46,010 bases of DNA from Verrucomicrobia subdivision 3 bacterium UBA693 (GCA_002298785.1 DBMR01000108.1:1-46010), one strand, 5' to 3'. Positions 33,256 to 41,021 are shown, counted from the stretch's first letter. Notes: a model not told the origin generated them from the letters alone. A program made the numbers and translations.

Positions 33256-34566
33256 ATGAAGATTCTGGTTGTTGGCTCAGGCGGGCGGGAGCACGCGCTG
33301 GTGTGGAAGTTGGCAGCGTCTCCGCGAGTGCGCCGCATGTGGGTCGCGCCCGGTAACGCGGGGATCGGCCTGGAAGATCTCGCTTCTGGCGCCGGACGCG
33401 TCGAGTGTGTCCCCATCTCCGCCGAAGATCTGGATCAACTTCTGGAGTTTGCCCGGACACATCACCCTGATTTGACGGTGGTGGGGCCCGACAATCCGCT
33501 GGCCCTGGGAATCGTGGATCGCTTTCAACGTGAAGGTTTTTCAATTTGGGGACCGAATCAAAGCGCCGCACGATTCGAATCGTCCAAGGCGTTTTCCCAG
33601 TCATTCATGGAGAAATATGGGATTCCGACCGCACGAGCCGGCGTCTTCACCGAGGCTGGTCCGGCGCGCGAGTTTGTCGCCTCGCTGGGGGGACGTTGCG
33701 CGGTAAAGGCCGACGGGTTGGCGCTGGGCAAAGGTGTGCTGATGTGCGAGGACCGGGAGCAGGCTTATCGTGCGGTTGATGAGATCCTGGTGCGCCGGAG
33801 CTTTGGCGCGGCCGGTTCGAGTGTCATCATCCAGGAGTTTCTCGAAGGCATCGAAGTTTCTCTGCACGCGCTGTGCGATGGGCGCACCGCGCTGCTGTTC
33901 CCGACTTCGCAGGATCACAAACGCGCCCTGGATCATGACCAGGGACTGAACACCGGGGGCATGGGGACCTACTGCCCCACGCCGTTTCTGTCCGAAGCCG
34001 AGTTGGAGCAGGCAGGGCGTGCGATCCTCAACCCCTGGCTGGCCGGTTGCGCCCGGGAGGGCATTGATTTCAAGGGCATTCTTTACCCGGGGCTCATGCT
34101 CACCAAGCAAGGTCCAAAAGTGCTGGAATTTAACGCCCGGTTCGGTGATCCAGAGACCCAGGTCTACTTGACCCGAATGGAAAATGATTTGCTCGAACTG
34201 CTGGAAGCCAGTGTGTCAGGCAATTTAAGCCGCTGCCGGCTGCAGTGGAAACCGATGGCCTCCGTTTGCATCGTCATAGCTTCGGCGGGTTACCCTGGAC
34301 CATACCAAAAAGGCAAGCCGATCCACGGATTGGCCGAGGTGGCTGGTTTGCCCGGGGTGAAAGTCTTTCATGCGGGCACTAGTCTGAACAGGGCGGACGT
34401 GGTCACCAATGGCGGGCGGGTGTTGGGCGTGACCGCGCTGGGTGCGGACCTGGCCGGCGCGCGGAATGCCGCTTACGCGGCGGTGGATCGGATCCGGTTC
34501 GAAGGCGCGCAATGCCGTCGGGACATTGGCTGGCGCGCGCTCGAGCAAACACGGGAGCAAGTGTGA
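33256..34566 (+). CDS. purD: phosphoribosylamine-glycine ligase
   Basis: PurD joins phosphoribosylamine and glycine using ATP, the second step of de novo purine synthesis. The 436-residue protein has the N-terminal domain start MKILVVGSGGREHALVWKLA, the ATP-grasp core with GGRCAVKADGLALGKGVLMC (about 149-168), the DHKRALDHDQGLNTGGMGTY strand-loop, and the metal-site motif FNARFGDPETQ. The C-terminal barrel has SVCIVIASAGYPGPYQKGKP. The length is typical and nothing is missing. It is followed by a small membrane-protein gene whose GTG overlaps its stop by 4 nt. No other purine gene is in the window. Confidence 0.97.
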   Translation: MKILVVGSGGREHALVWKLAASPRVRRMWVAPGNAGIGLEDLASGAGRVECVPISAEDLDQLLEFARTHHPDLTVVGPDNPLALGIVDRFQREGFSIWGPNQSAARFESSKAFSQSFMEKYGIPTARAGVFTEAGPAREFVASLGGRCAVKADGLALGKGVLMCEDREQAYRAVDEILVRRSFGAAGSSVIIQEFLEGIEVSLHALCDGRTALLFPTSQDHKRALDHDQGLNTGGMGTYCPTPFLSEAELEQAGRAILNPWLAGCAREGIDFKGILYPGLMLTKQGPKVLEFNARFGDPETQVYLTRMENDLLELLEASVSGNLSRCRLQWKPMASVCIVIASAGYPGPYQKGKPIHGLAEVAGLPGVKVFHAGTSLNRADVVTNGGRVLGVTALGADLAGARNAAYAAVDRIRFEGAQCRRDIGWRALEQTREQV

Positions 34567-34769
34567 ACGAGACCGCACCAGGACCCGGGCAGGGAGGCGC
34601 GGCGCGGCGCTGGCCGCGCCTGTTGCTCATCTTTGTTTTACTGGGTATAATTTCTGCCGTGCTCTGGGTCAGCCATGAGGCGAAACGTTTGCATGAGCTC
34701 AGAGAATTGAACCGCCCGGCTCCAGCGAGCCCCGCCCCGCCGCCGGCTACCAACCAGGGCCCGTCATGA
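34563..34769 (+). CDS. small single-span membrane protein between purD and rnhC
   Basis: The 68-residue protein begins at a GTG (34563) that overlaps the purD stop by 4 nt (GTGA). It has one membrane span (LLLIFVLLGIISAVLWV) after a short Gly/Arg-rich N-terminus, and ends in a Pro/Ala-rich tail (APASPAPPPATNQGPS). Its stop overlaps the rnhC ATG by 4 nt (ATGA). Both overlaps argue that it is translated and coupled to its neighbours. A longer reading from 34512 would overlap purD by 55 bases and is unlikely. Function unknown. Confidence 0.65.
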   Translation: MNETAPGPGQGGAARRWPRLLLIFVLLGIISAVLWVSHEAKRLHELRELNRPAPASPAPPPATNQGPS

Positions 34770-35725
34770 ATCCTATCCACTCCCACACCTGCACCCTGAC
34801 CCCGGCACAAAGCGTGGCGTTGCGAGCGCTGCTTACCGAACGCCACTTCGAGTTTCGTACGGTGCCCTATGCGCGCTTTGCCGCGGAAAAGGAGAAGGTA
34901 AACGTGGTGTTTTACGAGAGCGGCAAGCTCGTGGTCCAGGGCAAGAATACACAGGAGTTTGTCGAGTTTGTGCTCGAGCCCGAGATTTTGAAAGAGGCCA
35001 GGTTGGGTTATGAACACGTTTTGAATCCGGAACTCCTCCTGCCGCGCCTCGGGGTGGACGAAAGCGGCAAGGGCGACTTCTTTGGACCGCTTTGTGTGGC
35101 TGGCGTTTATGTCAATGAAACGGTGGTGAACGCTTTCAAGGCCGCCGGGGTAAGAGACTCGAAGCTGATTGGCAGCGACAAACGGATCGGCGAGCTGGCC
35201 GACCTGATCCGGAATACTCCAGGCTGTGTCTCGACAGTAGTGCCAATTGGCAATGAAGCCTATAACCGGCTCTACACCAAAATGAAAAGTGTTAATTCCA
35301 TGCTCGCTTGGGGGCATGCGCGGGTGATTGAGAACCTCATGGCGTTGAAATACCAGATGAAACCGCCACCTGTGCGAGCCATTAGCGATCAATTTGCCGC
35401 CAAAAAGGAAGTGGTAGCCAATGCTTTGATGGGGATGGGTAAAGAGATTGAGTTGATCCAAAAGCACAAGGCCGAGCAGGACCTGGCGGTGGCGGCGGCC
35501 TCGATCCTGGCCCGTAACGAGTTCGTCACGCGACTCGGCAAGCTCGAAAAGCAATATCAGTTGACCTTGCCAAAGGGAGCTTCCGCCGCTGTGGATGCCG
35601 CTGCGTTAAAATTCGTGGAAAAGCACGGAGCGGAAGCACTTCCGAAGGTGGCCAAGATGCATTTCCGAACTTCCTATCGGGCTCTGGGATTGCCGGAACC
35701 GCCACGCCGTGAATGGCAGAGGTAG
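34766..35725 (+). CDS. rnhC: ribonuclease HIII
   Basis: RNase HIII cleaves the RNA strand of RNA-DNA hybrids and helps remove primers and misinserted ribonucleotides. The 319-residue protein has the N-terminal TBP-like substrate-binding domain (DUF3378, about 1-85) typical of type HIII. The catalytic domain has Asp98/Glu99 in LGVDESGKGDFFG, SKLIGSDKRIGEL, and VAAASILARNEFV. The DE pair instead of DD in the first motif separates HIII from HII. Its ATG overlaps the stop of the small membrane-protein gene. It is last in this overlapping set. No obvious terminator follows within 100 bases. Confidence 0.95.
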   Translation: MNPIHSHTCTLTPAQSVALRALLTERHFEFRTVPYARFAAEKEKVNVVFYESGKLVVQGKNTQEFVEFVLEPEILKEARLGYEHVLNPELLLPRLGVDESGKGDFFGPLCVAGVYVNETVVNAFKAAGVRDSKLIGSDKRIGELADLIRNTPGCVSTVVPIGNEAYNRLYTKMKSVNSMLAWGHARVIENLMALKYQMKPPPVRAISDQFAAKKEVVANALMGMGKEIELIQKHKAEQDLAVAAASILARNEFVTRLGKLEKQYQLTLPKGASAAVDAAALKFVEKHGAEALPKVAKMHFRTSYRALGLPEPPRREWQR

Positions 35726-35939
35726 CCCCTCTGGTTACTGACGCGAAACGGTATCTACCGCTTTTGGCAGGCTAGAAGGCGGCGGATTGTGTCGTAATTC
35801 GCTGTGCTCAAATAGCTTATCGTTTAAATTCTGGGCAGTTGGACTCGTTTTTCGGCCAGGGCCAAGAGAGGCAGTGGGGGAGGGATGTAATCGGGTGAAC
35901 GAAGGGTGTAAAAATTGTTGAAATTTTTTTAAATGCACA

Positions 35940-35968
35940 TTGACACGAACTTCATTGTTCCTTAGTTT
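35940..35968 (+). promoter_or_regulatory. sigma70-type promoter for tRNA-Thr and tuf
   Basis: A perfect TTGACA (35940-35945) is spaced 17 nt from TAGTTT (35963-35968). The predicted start is near 35975, about 110 nt before the mature tRNA-Thr end. The -10 matches the consensus only at its first two and last bases, but the -35 and spacing are ideal. No better candidate lies nearer. Confidence 0.55.
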
Positions 35969-36002
35969 GCTGCCGACAATTGGGCCGTCTAAGTCAAAAA
36001 TA

Positions 36003-36047
36003 CCAGCCCCAAGCTTTAGGAAGCCAAAGCCGGGGCATTGGTTTTTT
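36003..36047 (+). terminator. intrinsic-terminator-like hairpin in the tRNA-Thr/tuf leader
   Basis: CCA (36003-36005) and GCCCC (36006-36010) pair with GGGGC (36032-36036) and TGG (36039-36041), with two unpaired bases in the 3' arm. An inner stem GCTTT/AAAGC (36013-36017/36026-36030) extends it, and six T residues (36042-36047) follow. It lies after the predicted promoter and only 38 nt before tRNA-Thr, so most transcripts from that promoter must read through it. Confidence 0.65.
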
Positions 36048-36085
36048 GTCGTTTGTGAGATACCAAACGAAGGAACTTGGCTATC

Positions 36086-36161
36086 GCCCATGTAGCTCAG
36101 TTGGCAGAGCGCGTCCTTGGTAAGGACGAGGTCATCAGTTCAATTCTGATCATGGGCTCCA
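36086..36161 (+). tRNA. tRNA-Thr (anticodon GGT)
   Basis: A full cloverleaf of 76 nt with encoded CCA. The acceptor arm GCCCATG pairs with CATGGGC, the D arm is GCTC/GAGC, and the anticodon arm CGTCC/GGACG encloses TTGGTAA with anticodon GGT at 36119-36121. The T arm is ATCAG/CTGAT. It reads ACC and ACU codons. tuf follows 55 bases later, the usual tRNA-Thr-tuf order. Confidence 0.95.
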
Positions 36162-36205
36162 TTATAAAAAGACAGTAAACGCAGACAAAACCGAGATATA
36201 ACATC

Positions 36206-36210
36206 AGGAG
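36206..36210 (+). promoter_or_regulatory. strong Shine-Dalgarno site of tuf
   Basis: AGGAG lies six bases before the tuf ATG. It is one of the few clear ribosome binding sites in this window, fitting the very high expression expected for EF-Tu. Confidence 0.7.
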
Positions 36211-36216
36211 ATAGCA

Positions 36217-37407
<1,191 letters not shown>

Positions 37408-37426
37408 TAGCAATTTGATAAACTTT

Positions 37427-37462
37427 GGAGTGCGGGGGAGAAGTGCCCCCGCCTCCTTTTTT
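37427..37462 (+). terminator. rho-independent terminator after tuf
   Basis: GGAG (37427-37430) and GCGGGGG (37432-37438) pair with CCCCCGC (37446-37452) and CTCC (37453-37456). This gives an 11-bp stem with one bulged T and a 7-nt loop, followed by six T residues. tRNA-Trp starts just 33 nt later, leaving little room for a separate promoter, so readthrough or an embedded promoter is needed. Confidence 0.85.
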
Positions 37463-37495
37463 GTCTGGCAAACGAAGCAATTACTCTACGGCAGC

Positions 37496-37571
37496 AGGGC
37501 GGTAGCTCAATTGGTAGAGTAGCGGTCTCCAAAACCGTTGGTTGGGGGTTCAAGTCCCTCCCGCCCTGCCA
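37496..37571 (+). tRNA. tRNA-Trp (anticodon CCA)
   Basis: A 76-nt cloverleaf with encoded CCA. Acceptor AGGGCGG pairs with CCGCCCT, the D arm is GCTC/GAGT, and the anticodon arm GCGGT/ACCGT encloses CTCCAAA with anticodon CCA at 37529-37531. The T arm GGGGG/CCCTC carries the TTCAAGT loop. tRNA-Trp next to secE is a common arrangement. Confidence 0.95.
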
Positions 37572-37578
37572 AAATGCC

Positions 37579-37668
37579 GGAGAGGTGGCAGAGTGGTCTA
37601 TCGCGGCGGTCTTGAAAACCGCTTCCCGCGTAAGCGGGACGGGGGTTCGAATCCCTCCCTCTCCGCCA
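37579..37668 (+). tRNA. tRNA-Ser (anticodon TGA)
   Basis: A 90-nt class II tRNA with a long variable arm and encoded CCA. Acceptor GGAGAGG pairs with CCTCTCC, and the anticodon arm GCGGT/ACCGC encloses CTTGAAA with anticodon TGA at 37613-37615. The variable arm TCCCGCG/CGGGA is well formed, and the T arm is GGGGG/CCCTC. It starts 7 nt after tRNA-Trp and ends 11 nt before the secE ATG, so the three are one transcript. Confidence 0.95.
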
Positions 37669-37679
37669 AGAATTTTAAC

Positions 37680-37940
37680 ATGCAAGACTGGGTCTGGATA
37701 ATTATTTGGGTCGCCGTCGTGGGCGGCGTGTTCGCGTGGCTCTGGCGCTCGGGGCAACTGAAGCGCTTGGCTGATTATGTCAGTCAAACGCGCGAAGAAC
37801 TCAAGAAATGTACATGGCCGACGTGGGATGAATTGAAAGGTTCCACGGTGGTCGTGTTTGTTTCCATCGCACTGCTCGGGCTGTTCACAGTGCTTGTGGA
37901 CCAGGTCCTGTTCCGGGCGTACATGCTCTTTAAACTGTAA
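37680..37940 (+). CDS. secE: preprotein translocase subunit SecE
   Basis: SecE is the small essential partner of SecY in the inner-membrane protein-conducting channel. The 86-residue protein has an N-terminal hydrophobic segment (WVWIIIWVAVVGGVFAWLW) and the conserved cytoplasmic helix VSQTREELKKCTWPTWDELK. A second span, VVVFVSIALLGLFTVLVDQV, is the one always present. The longer upstream frame runs through the tRNA genes, so the ATG at 37680 must be the start. It begins 11 nt after the tRNA-Ser CCA and has no Shine-Dalgarno sequence. nusG follows after six bases. Confidence 0.95.
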   Translation: MQDWVWIIIWVAVVGGVFAWLWRSGQLKRLADYVSQTREELKKCTWPTWDELKGSTVVVFVSIALLGLFTVLVDQVLFRAYMLFKL

Positions 37941-37946
37941 GCTGTC

Positions 37947-38495
37947 ATGCGCACCCAATGGTTCGTCATCCATACCCTCTCCGGCCAGGAGCAGCGGGTA
38001 AAAGAGAGCATCGAGAAGCGGATCAAGACCGAAGAGATGTCGGACTATATCCGTGAGGTGCTCGTGCCCATGGAGAAGGTCGTGGAAGTTCGCAACCAGA
38101 AGAAGACGGTATCGACGCGCAAGCTGTGGCCGGGTTACGTCTTTGTGGACATGGCCCTGCTGGATGAGAATAACCGAATCATTGAGAAGCCCTGGTATTT
38201 CATTAAAGAGACCCAGGGCGTAATTGGATTTGTGGGTGGGGAACCCCCGACGCCGACGCCGGCGGAGGAAGTGGAGTCCATTAAGAGTCAGATTTCCGAC
38301 TCGGAAGAGCACGAGAAGCCGAAGGTTAGCTTCGATGTTGGTGAGACGGTTAAGATCAATAATGGTCCGTTCCTGAACTTCAGCGGCGTGATTGAAGAGA
38401 TTGAGCCGGAACGCGGTAAGTTGAAAGTGACCGTGAACATTTTCGGCCGCAATACGCCGGTGGAATTGGAGTATTGGCAGGTGGAGAAAGGTTAG
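37947..38495 (+). CDS. nusG: transcription antitermination factor NusG
   Basis: NusG binds the RNA polymerase clamp, increases processivity and links to Rho or the ribosome. The 182-residue protein has the NGN domain (QWFVIHTLSGQEQRVKESIE, KLWPGYVFVDM, TQGVIGFVGG) and the KOW domain (GETVKINNGPFLNFSGVIEE). They are joined by an acidic linker of about 35 residues with TPTPAEEVESIKSQ and SDSEEHEKPKV. Length and order are normal. It is six bases downstream of secE and 43 bases upstream of rplK. Confidence 0.98.
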   Translation: MRTQWFVIHTLSGQEQRVKESIEKRIKTEEMSDYIREVLVPMEKVVEVRNQKKTVSTRKLWPGYVFVDMALLDENNRIIEKPWYFIKETQGVIGFVGGEPPTPTPAEEVESIKSQISDSEEHEKPKVSFDVGETVKINNGPFLNFSGVIEEIEPERGKLKVTVNIFGRNTPVELEYWQVEKG

Positions 38496-38538
38496 AGCAA
38501 ATTCGCGGGGGCGCAGGCACCCGTAACACTAAATTTTT

Positions 38539-38964
38539 ATGGCTAAGAAGATTACAGGCATCATCAAGCTGCAGATACCGGCCGGACAGGCGAACCCGGC
38601 GCCGCCCGTTGGCCCCGCGTTGGGCCAGCACGGCGTCAACATCATGGGGTTCTGCAAAGAATTTAACGCCAAGACCAAAGATGAAGCCGGGATGATTATC
38701 CCGGTGGTCATCACCGTCTACCAGGACAAATCCTTCACCTTCATCACCAAGTCGCCGCCGGCGTCGGTCCTCCTCAAGAAGGCCGCTGGAATCACGGCCG
38801 GTTCGAAAGAACCCAACAAGGACAAAGTGGGCAAGGTCACCCGCAAGCAGGTGTTGGACATTGTGAAAATCAAGTATAAAGACATGAATGCGACCACCGA
38901 AGAGGCCGCGTTCCGTGTCGTCTCAGGCACTGCCCGGAGCATGGGCATTGAAGTAGTCGGCTGA
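38539..38964 (+). CDS. rplK: 50S ribosomal protein L11
   Basis: L11 binds the GTPase-associated centre of 23S rRNA. The 141-residue protein has IIKLQIPAGQANPAPPVGPA at the start, GQHGVNIMGFCKEFNA, and the C-terminal rRNA-binding domain with TRKQVLDIVKIKYKDMN and GTARSMGIEV. It is full length. It follows nusG by 43 bases and is followed by a 117-bp gap containing two hairpins before rplA. In many bacteria rplK and rplA share L1 feedback control. Confidence 0.98.
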   Translation: MAKKITGIIKLQIPAGQANPAPPVGPALGQHGVNIMGFCKEFNAKTKDEAGMIIPVVITVYQDKSFTFITKSPPASVLLKKAAGITAGSKEPNKDKVGKVTRKQVLDIVKIKYKDMNATTEEAAFRVVSGTARSMGIEVVG

Positions 38965-38986
38965 GCAAAAAGCAATTTGGACGACG

Positions 38987-39059
38987 CGCCCGGATGCATC
39001 CGGGGCGATCGCCTGGTCAAACCGAAAAGCCGCGGGAGAGCTCGGGAAGTTCCCGGCTC
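38987..39059 (+). other. two hairpins in the rplK-rplA gap
   Basis: The first is a perfect 14-nt palindrome CCGGATGCATCCGG (38990-39003) extended by outer pairs. The second pairs GAGC plus CGGGA (39038-39047) with TCCCG plus GCTC (39051-39059), with one bulged T and a 3-nt loop. Neither has a T-run. They may be a regulatory site for L1 or a processing site. Confidence 0.5.
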
Positions 39060-39081
39060 GCTTGAACCGCATCAAAACTGA

Positions 39082-39777
39082 ATGCCAAGTAAACGCTACA
39101 AGAAAGCCACGGAAGTGGTGGACGGCCATAAGCCGTATCCGTTAAAGGGCGCGGTGGAAATCCTCGCCAAATTCCCGAAAGCCAAGTTCAACGAAACGGT
39201 GGATATGGCTTTCCGCCTGGGTGTGGATCCCAAGCAATCCGATCAAATGGTCCGTGGCACCGTGCCGCTGCCGCATGGCAGTGGTAAAGTGGTCCGGGTG
39301 CTGGTGTTTGCCAAGGGCGGTCCGGCTGCGGAAGCCGCCAAGGCGGCCGGGGCCGAATACGTGGGCTTCGAAGACATGATCAAGAAGTGCCAGGATGGCT
39401 GGACTGATTTCGACGTTGCGGTGGCCACCCCCGAAGCGATGGGTGAAGTCCGCAAGCTGGGTAAAGTTCTTGGTCCGCGAGGTTTGATGCCTAATCCGAA
39501 AACCGGCACAGTCACTGACGACACCGCCAAAGCGGTGAAGGAAGTGAAGGCCGGGCGCGTTGAATTCAAGATTGACAAGGCCGGCAATATTCACGTTCCG
39601 GTGGGCAAGGCCTCCTTCACCCCGATCCAACTCGAGGAGAACGCTCGTTCGGTGATTGAAGCCGTGGTGAAGGCTCGTCCGCATAGCGTTAAGGGAACCT
39701 ATATTCATAGTTGCACGATCTCCGCGACGATGAGCCCGCCGGTGCGGGTGGATGTTCGGGAGTATATCGTCCACTAA
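39082..39777 (+). CDS. rplA: 50S ribosomal protein L1
   Basis: L1 forms the mobile L1 stalk and commonly represses its own operon. The 231-residue protein has MPSKRYKKATEVVDGHKPYP at the start, ETVDMAFRLGVDPKQSDQMV, and GTVPLPHGSGKVVRVLVFA. The signature KLGKVLGPRGLMPNPKTGT is followed by VKAGRVEFKIDKAGNIHVPV. It is complete. It is followed by rplJ after 15 bases. Confidence 0.98.
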   Translation: MPSKRYKKATEVVDGHKPYPLKGAVEILAKFPKAKFNETVDMAFRLGVDPKQSDQMVRGTVPLPHGSGKVVRVLVFAKGGPAAEAAKAAGAEYVGFEDMIKKCQDGWTDFDVAVATPEAMGEVRKLGKVLGPRGLMPNPKTGTVTDDTAKAVKEVKAGRVEFKIDKAGNIHVPVGKASFTPIQLEENARSVIEAVVKARPHSVKGTYIHSCTISATMSPPVRVDVREYIVH

Positions 39778-39792
39778 CCTATTTGACCTGAT

Positions 39793-40314
39793 ATGCGTGC
39801 CGAAAAGCAAAACCTGACAAAAGAGTATCTGACGCGGCTCAACGCTTCGCCTTTCTTCATCGTGGTGGATTACCGGGGGCTGAAGGTGAGTCATCTGACG
39901 GAATTGCGCAAACGCCTGATGAAGGCGGGGGCGGAGATTCACGTCGTTAAGAATTCCATCTTTCGAATTGCCGCCCAGGAAGCCGGAGTGAAAGACCTGA
40001 ACGGTTCACTCGCGGGACAATTGGCGGTGGTCACGGGCCAGCGCGATATCTCCACCGCCGCCAAGGTGGTGAAGACCTTTGGCTCCGAGTTCGACAAGCT
40101 TAAGGTGCAGTTTGGCTATTTGAACAATGCCCGACTGGAAGCGGCCGACGTGATGACGCTGGCGGATTTGCCGTCCATCGAAGTGTTGCGCGGCAAGTTG
40201 TTGGGTGTGCTGAACGCGCCGACCTCGAAGTTGGTGCAATTGCTGAACACGCCCGCCAGCCAATTGGCCCGGGTGCTGCAGGCAAAAGCCGAAAAGGTCG
40301 AAGCCGCGGCTTAA
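39793..40314 (+). CDS. rplJ: 50S ribosomal protein L10
   Basis: L10 anchors the L7/L12 dimers on the ribosome stalk. The 173-residue protein has KQNLTKEYLTRLNASPFFIV and VVDYRGLKVSHLTELRKRLM, then GAEIHVVKNSIFRIA, and the C-terminal helix PASQLARVLQAKAEKVEAAA that would bind L7/L12. Length is typical. It follows rplA by 15 bases. A 137-bp gap with a strong hairpin separates it from rplL. Confidence 0.97.
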   Translation: MRAEKQNLTKEYLTRLNASPFFIVVDYRGLKVSHLTELRKRLMKAGAEIHVVKNSIFRIAAQEAGVKDLNGSLAGQLAVVTGQRDISTAAKVVKTFGSEFDKLKVQFGYLNNARLEAADVMTLADLPSIEVLRGKLLGVLNAPTSKLVQLLNTPASQLARVLQAKAEKVEAAA

Positions 40315-40330
40315 TGCCGGAAACAATTTT

Positions 40331-40354
40331 CCCCGGGCATAGCCATGCCTGGGG
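40331..40354 (+). other. strong hairpin between rplJ and rplL
   Basis: CCCCGGGCAT (40331-40340) pairs with ATGCCTGGGG (40345-40354), ten pairs including one G-T wobble, around a 4-nt AGCC loop. It is preceded by TTTT and followed by AGAAAT, not a T-run. It lies 97 nt before rplL. It may be a processing or partial-termination point that helps make extra L7/L12. Confidence 0.65.
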
Positions 40355-40451
40355 AGAAATCAACAAAAACAACGTAAATCGTCGGCTCTCCGGCAGGGAG
40401 CTTAAACCGTTCATGGCCATGAATGACGACGAGACGCAATGAAAGGTGAAT

Positions 40452-40841
40452 ATGGCTCTAGATAAAGCAAAAATCGTAGAAGAGTTGAGCAACGCCACGG
40501 TTATCGAGATCGCTGACCTGGTGAAGGAATTGGAAGCCAAGTGGGGAGTGACTGCGGCGGCCCCGGTGGCCGTAGCTGCGGCTCCTGGTGGCGCGTCTGC
40601 TGCCGCTCCCGCCGCTGAAGCCAAGACCATGTTTGACGTGATCCTCGTCTCGGCCCCGGCCGACAAGAAGATCGCCGTCATCAAGGCCGTGCGCGAAGTG
40701 AAAGCGGGCCTGGGCCTGGCTGAAGCCAAGGGCCTGGTCGAAGGCGCTCCGAAGCCGGTGCTCGAAGGCGCCAACAAGGCTGATTCCGACGCCGCCAAGA
40801 AGAAGCTCGAAGAAGCAGGCGCGAAAGTCGAAATCAAGTAA
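40452..40841 (+). CDS. rplL: 50S ribosomal protein L7/L12
   Basis: L7/L12 is the multi-copy stalk protein that recruits translation factors. The 129-residue protein has the N-terminal dimer domain (ALDKAKIVEELSNATVIEIA), an Ala/Pro-rich hinge (about 35-58), and the C-terminal domain with KTMFDVILVSAPADKKIAVI and VREVKAGLGLAEAKGLVEGA. I chose the ATG at 40452 over the GTG two codons earlier because an AAGGTG ribosome binding site precedes it. It has its own long leader with a hairpin, and a UUCG hairpin follows it. Confidence 0.98.
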   Translation: MALDKAKIVEELSNATVIEIADLVKELEAKWGVTAAAPVAVAAAPGGASAAAPAAEAKTMFDVILVSAPADKKIAVIKAVREVKAGLGLAEAKGLVEGAPKPVLEGANKADSDAAKKKLEEAGAKVEIK

Positions 40842-40858
40842 GAGTTGTGCAATTGTTT

Positions 40859-40886
40859 GGGGGCGGCAGCTTCGGTTGCCGCCCCC
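40859..40886 (+). other. very stable C(UUCG)G hairpin between rplL and rpoB
   Basis: GGGGGCGGCAGC (40859-40870) pairs with GTTGCCGCCCCC (40875-40886). The twelve pairs include one G-T wobble and close on a TTCG tetraloop with the ideal C-G closing pair. It starts 17 nt after the rplL stop. Only a weak T-rich tract follows (AAGTTTCCCTT). It is likely a partial terminator or transcript-stability element between the ribosomal genes and rpoBC. Confidence 0.8.
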
Positions 40887-40944
40887 AAGTTTCCCTTAAC
40901 CGGTTTACAGAAGAAGGTAGAGATTAGCAGTAGGGCAGCCAGAA

Positions 40945-40962
40945 AAACCACTTGAGTGGTTT
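40945..40962 (+). other. small perfect palindrome upstream of rpoB
   Basis: AAACCACT (40945-40952) and AGTGGTTT (40955-40962) form a near-continuous palindrome around TG, likely a 7-bp stem with a TTGA loop in RNA. It lies 100 nt before rpoB. The role is unknown; operator or processing signal are both possible. Confidence 0.35.
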
Positions 40963-41021
40963 GGAGTTCCGGCAAGTTCGCATTGAACAGCGCGTACTTG
41001 CCTTGTGTCGTTATAAGTAAA

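Larger units (their letters stand above)
35726..36085. other. leader region of the tRNA-Thr/tuf unit
   Basis: This 360-bp gap follows rnhC. It holds a good promoter (35940-35968), a terminator-like hairpin (36003-36047) and a short hairpin CGTTTG/CAAACG (36050-36069) just before tRNA-Thr. The first 200 bases show nothing I can name. The region is less GC-rich than its surroundings. Confidence 0.6.

Noticed and set aside
35726..36085. known riboswitch or T-box in the tRNA-Thr/tuf leader
   Set aside because: I see no T-box sequence, no specifier loop and no known riboswitch core; only the hairpins are supported.
40983..41017. TTGAAC and TATAAG as an rpoB promoter
   Set aside because: The spacer is 23 nt, too long for a sigma70 promoter.
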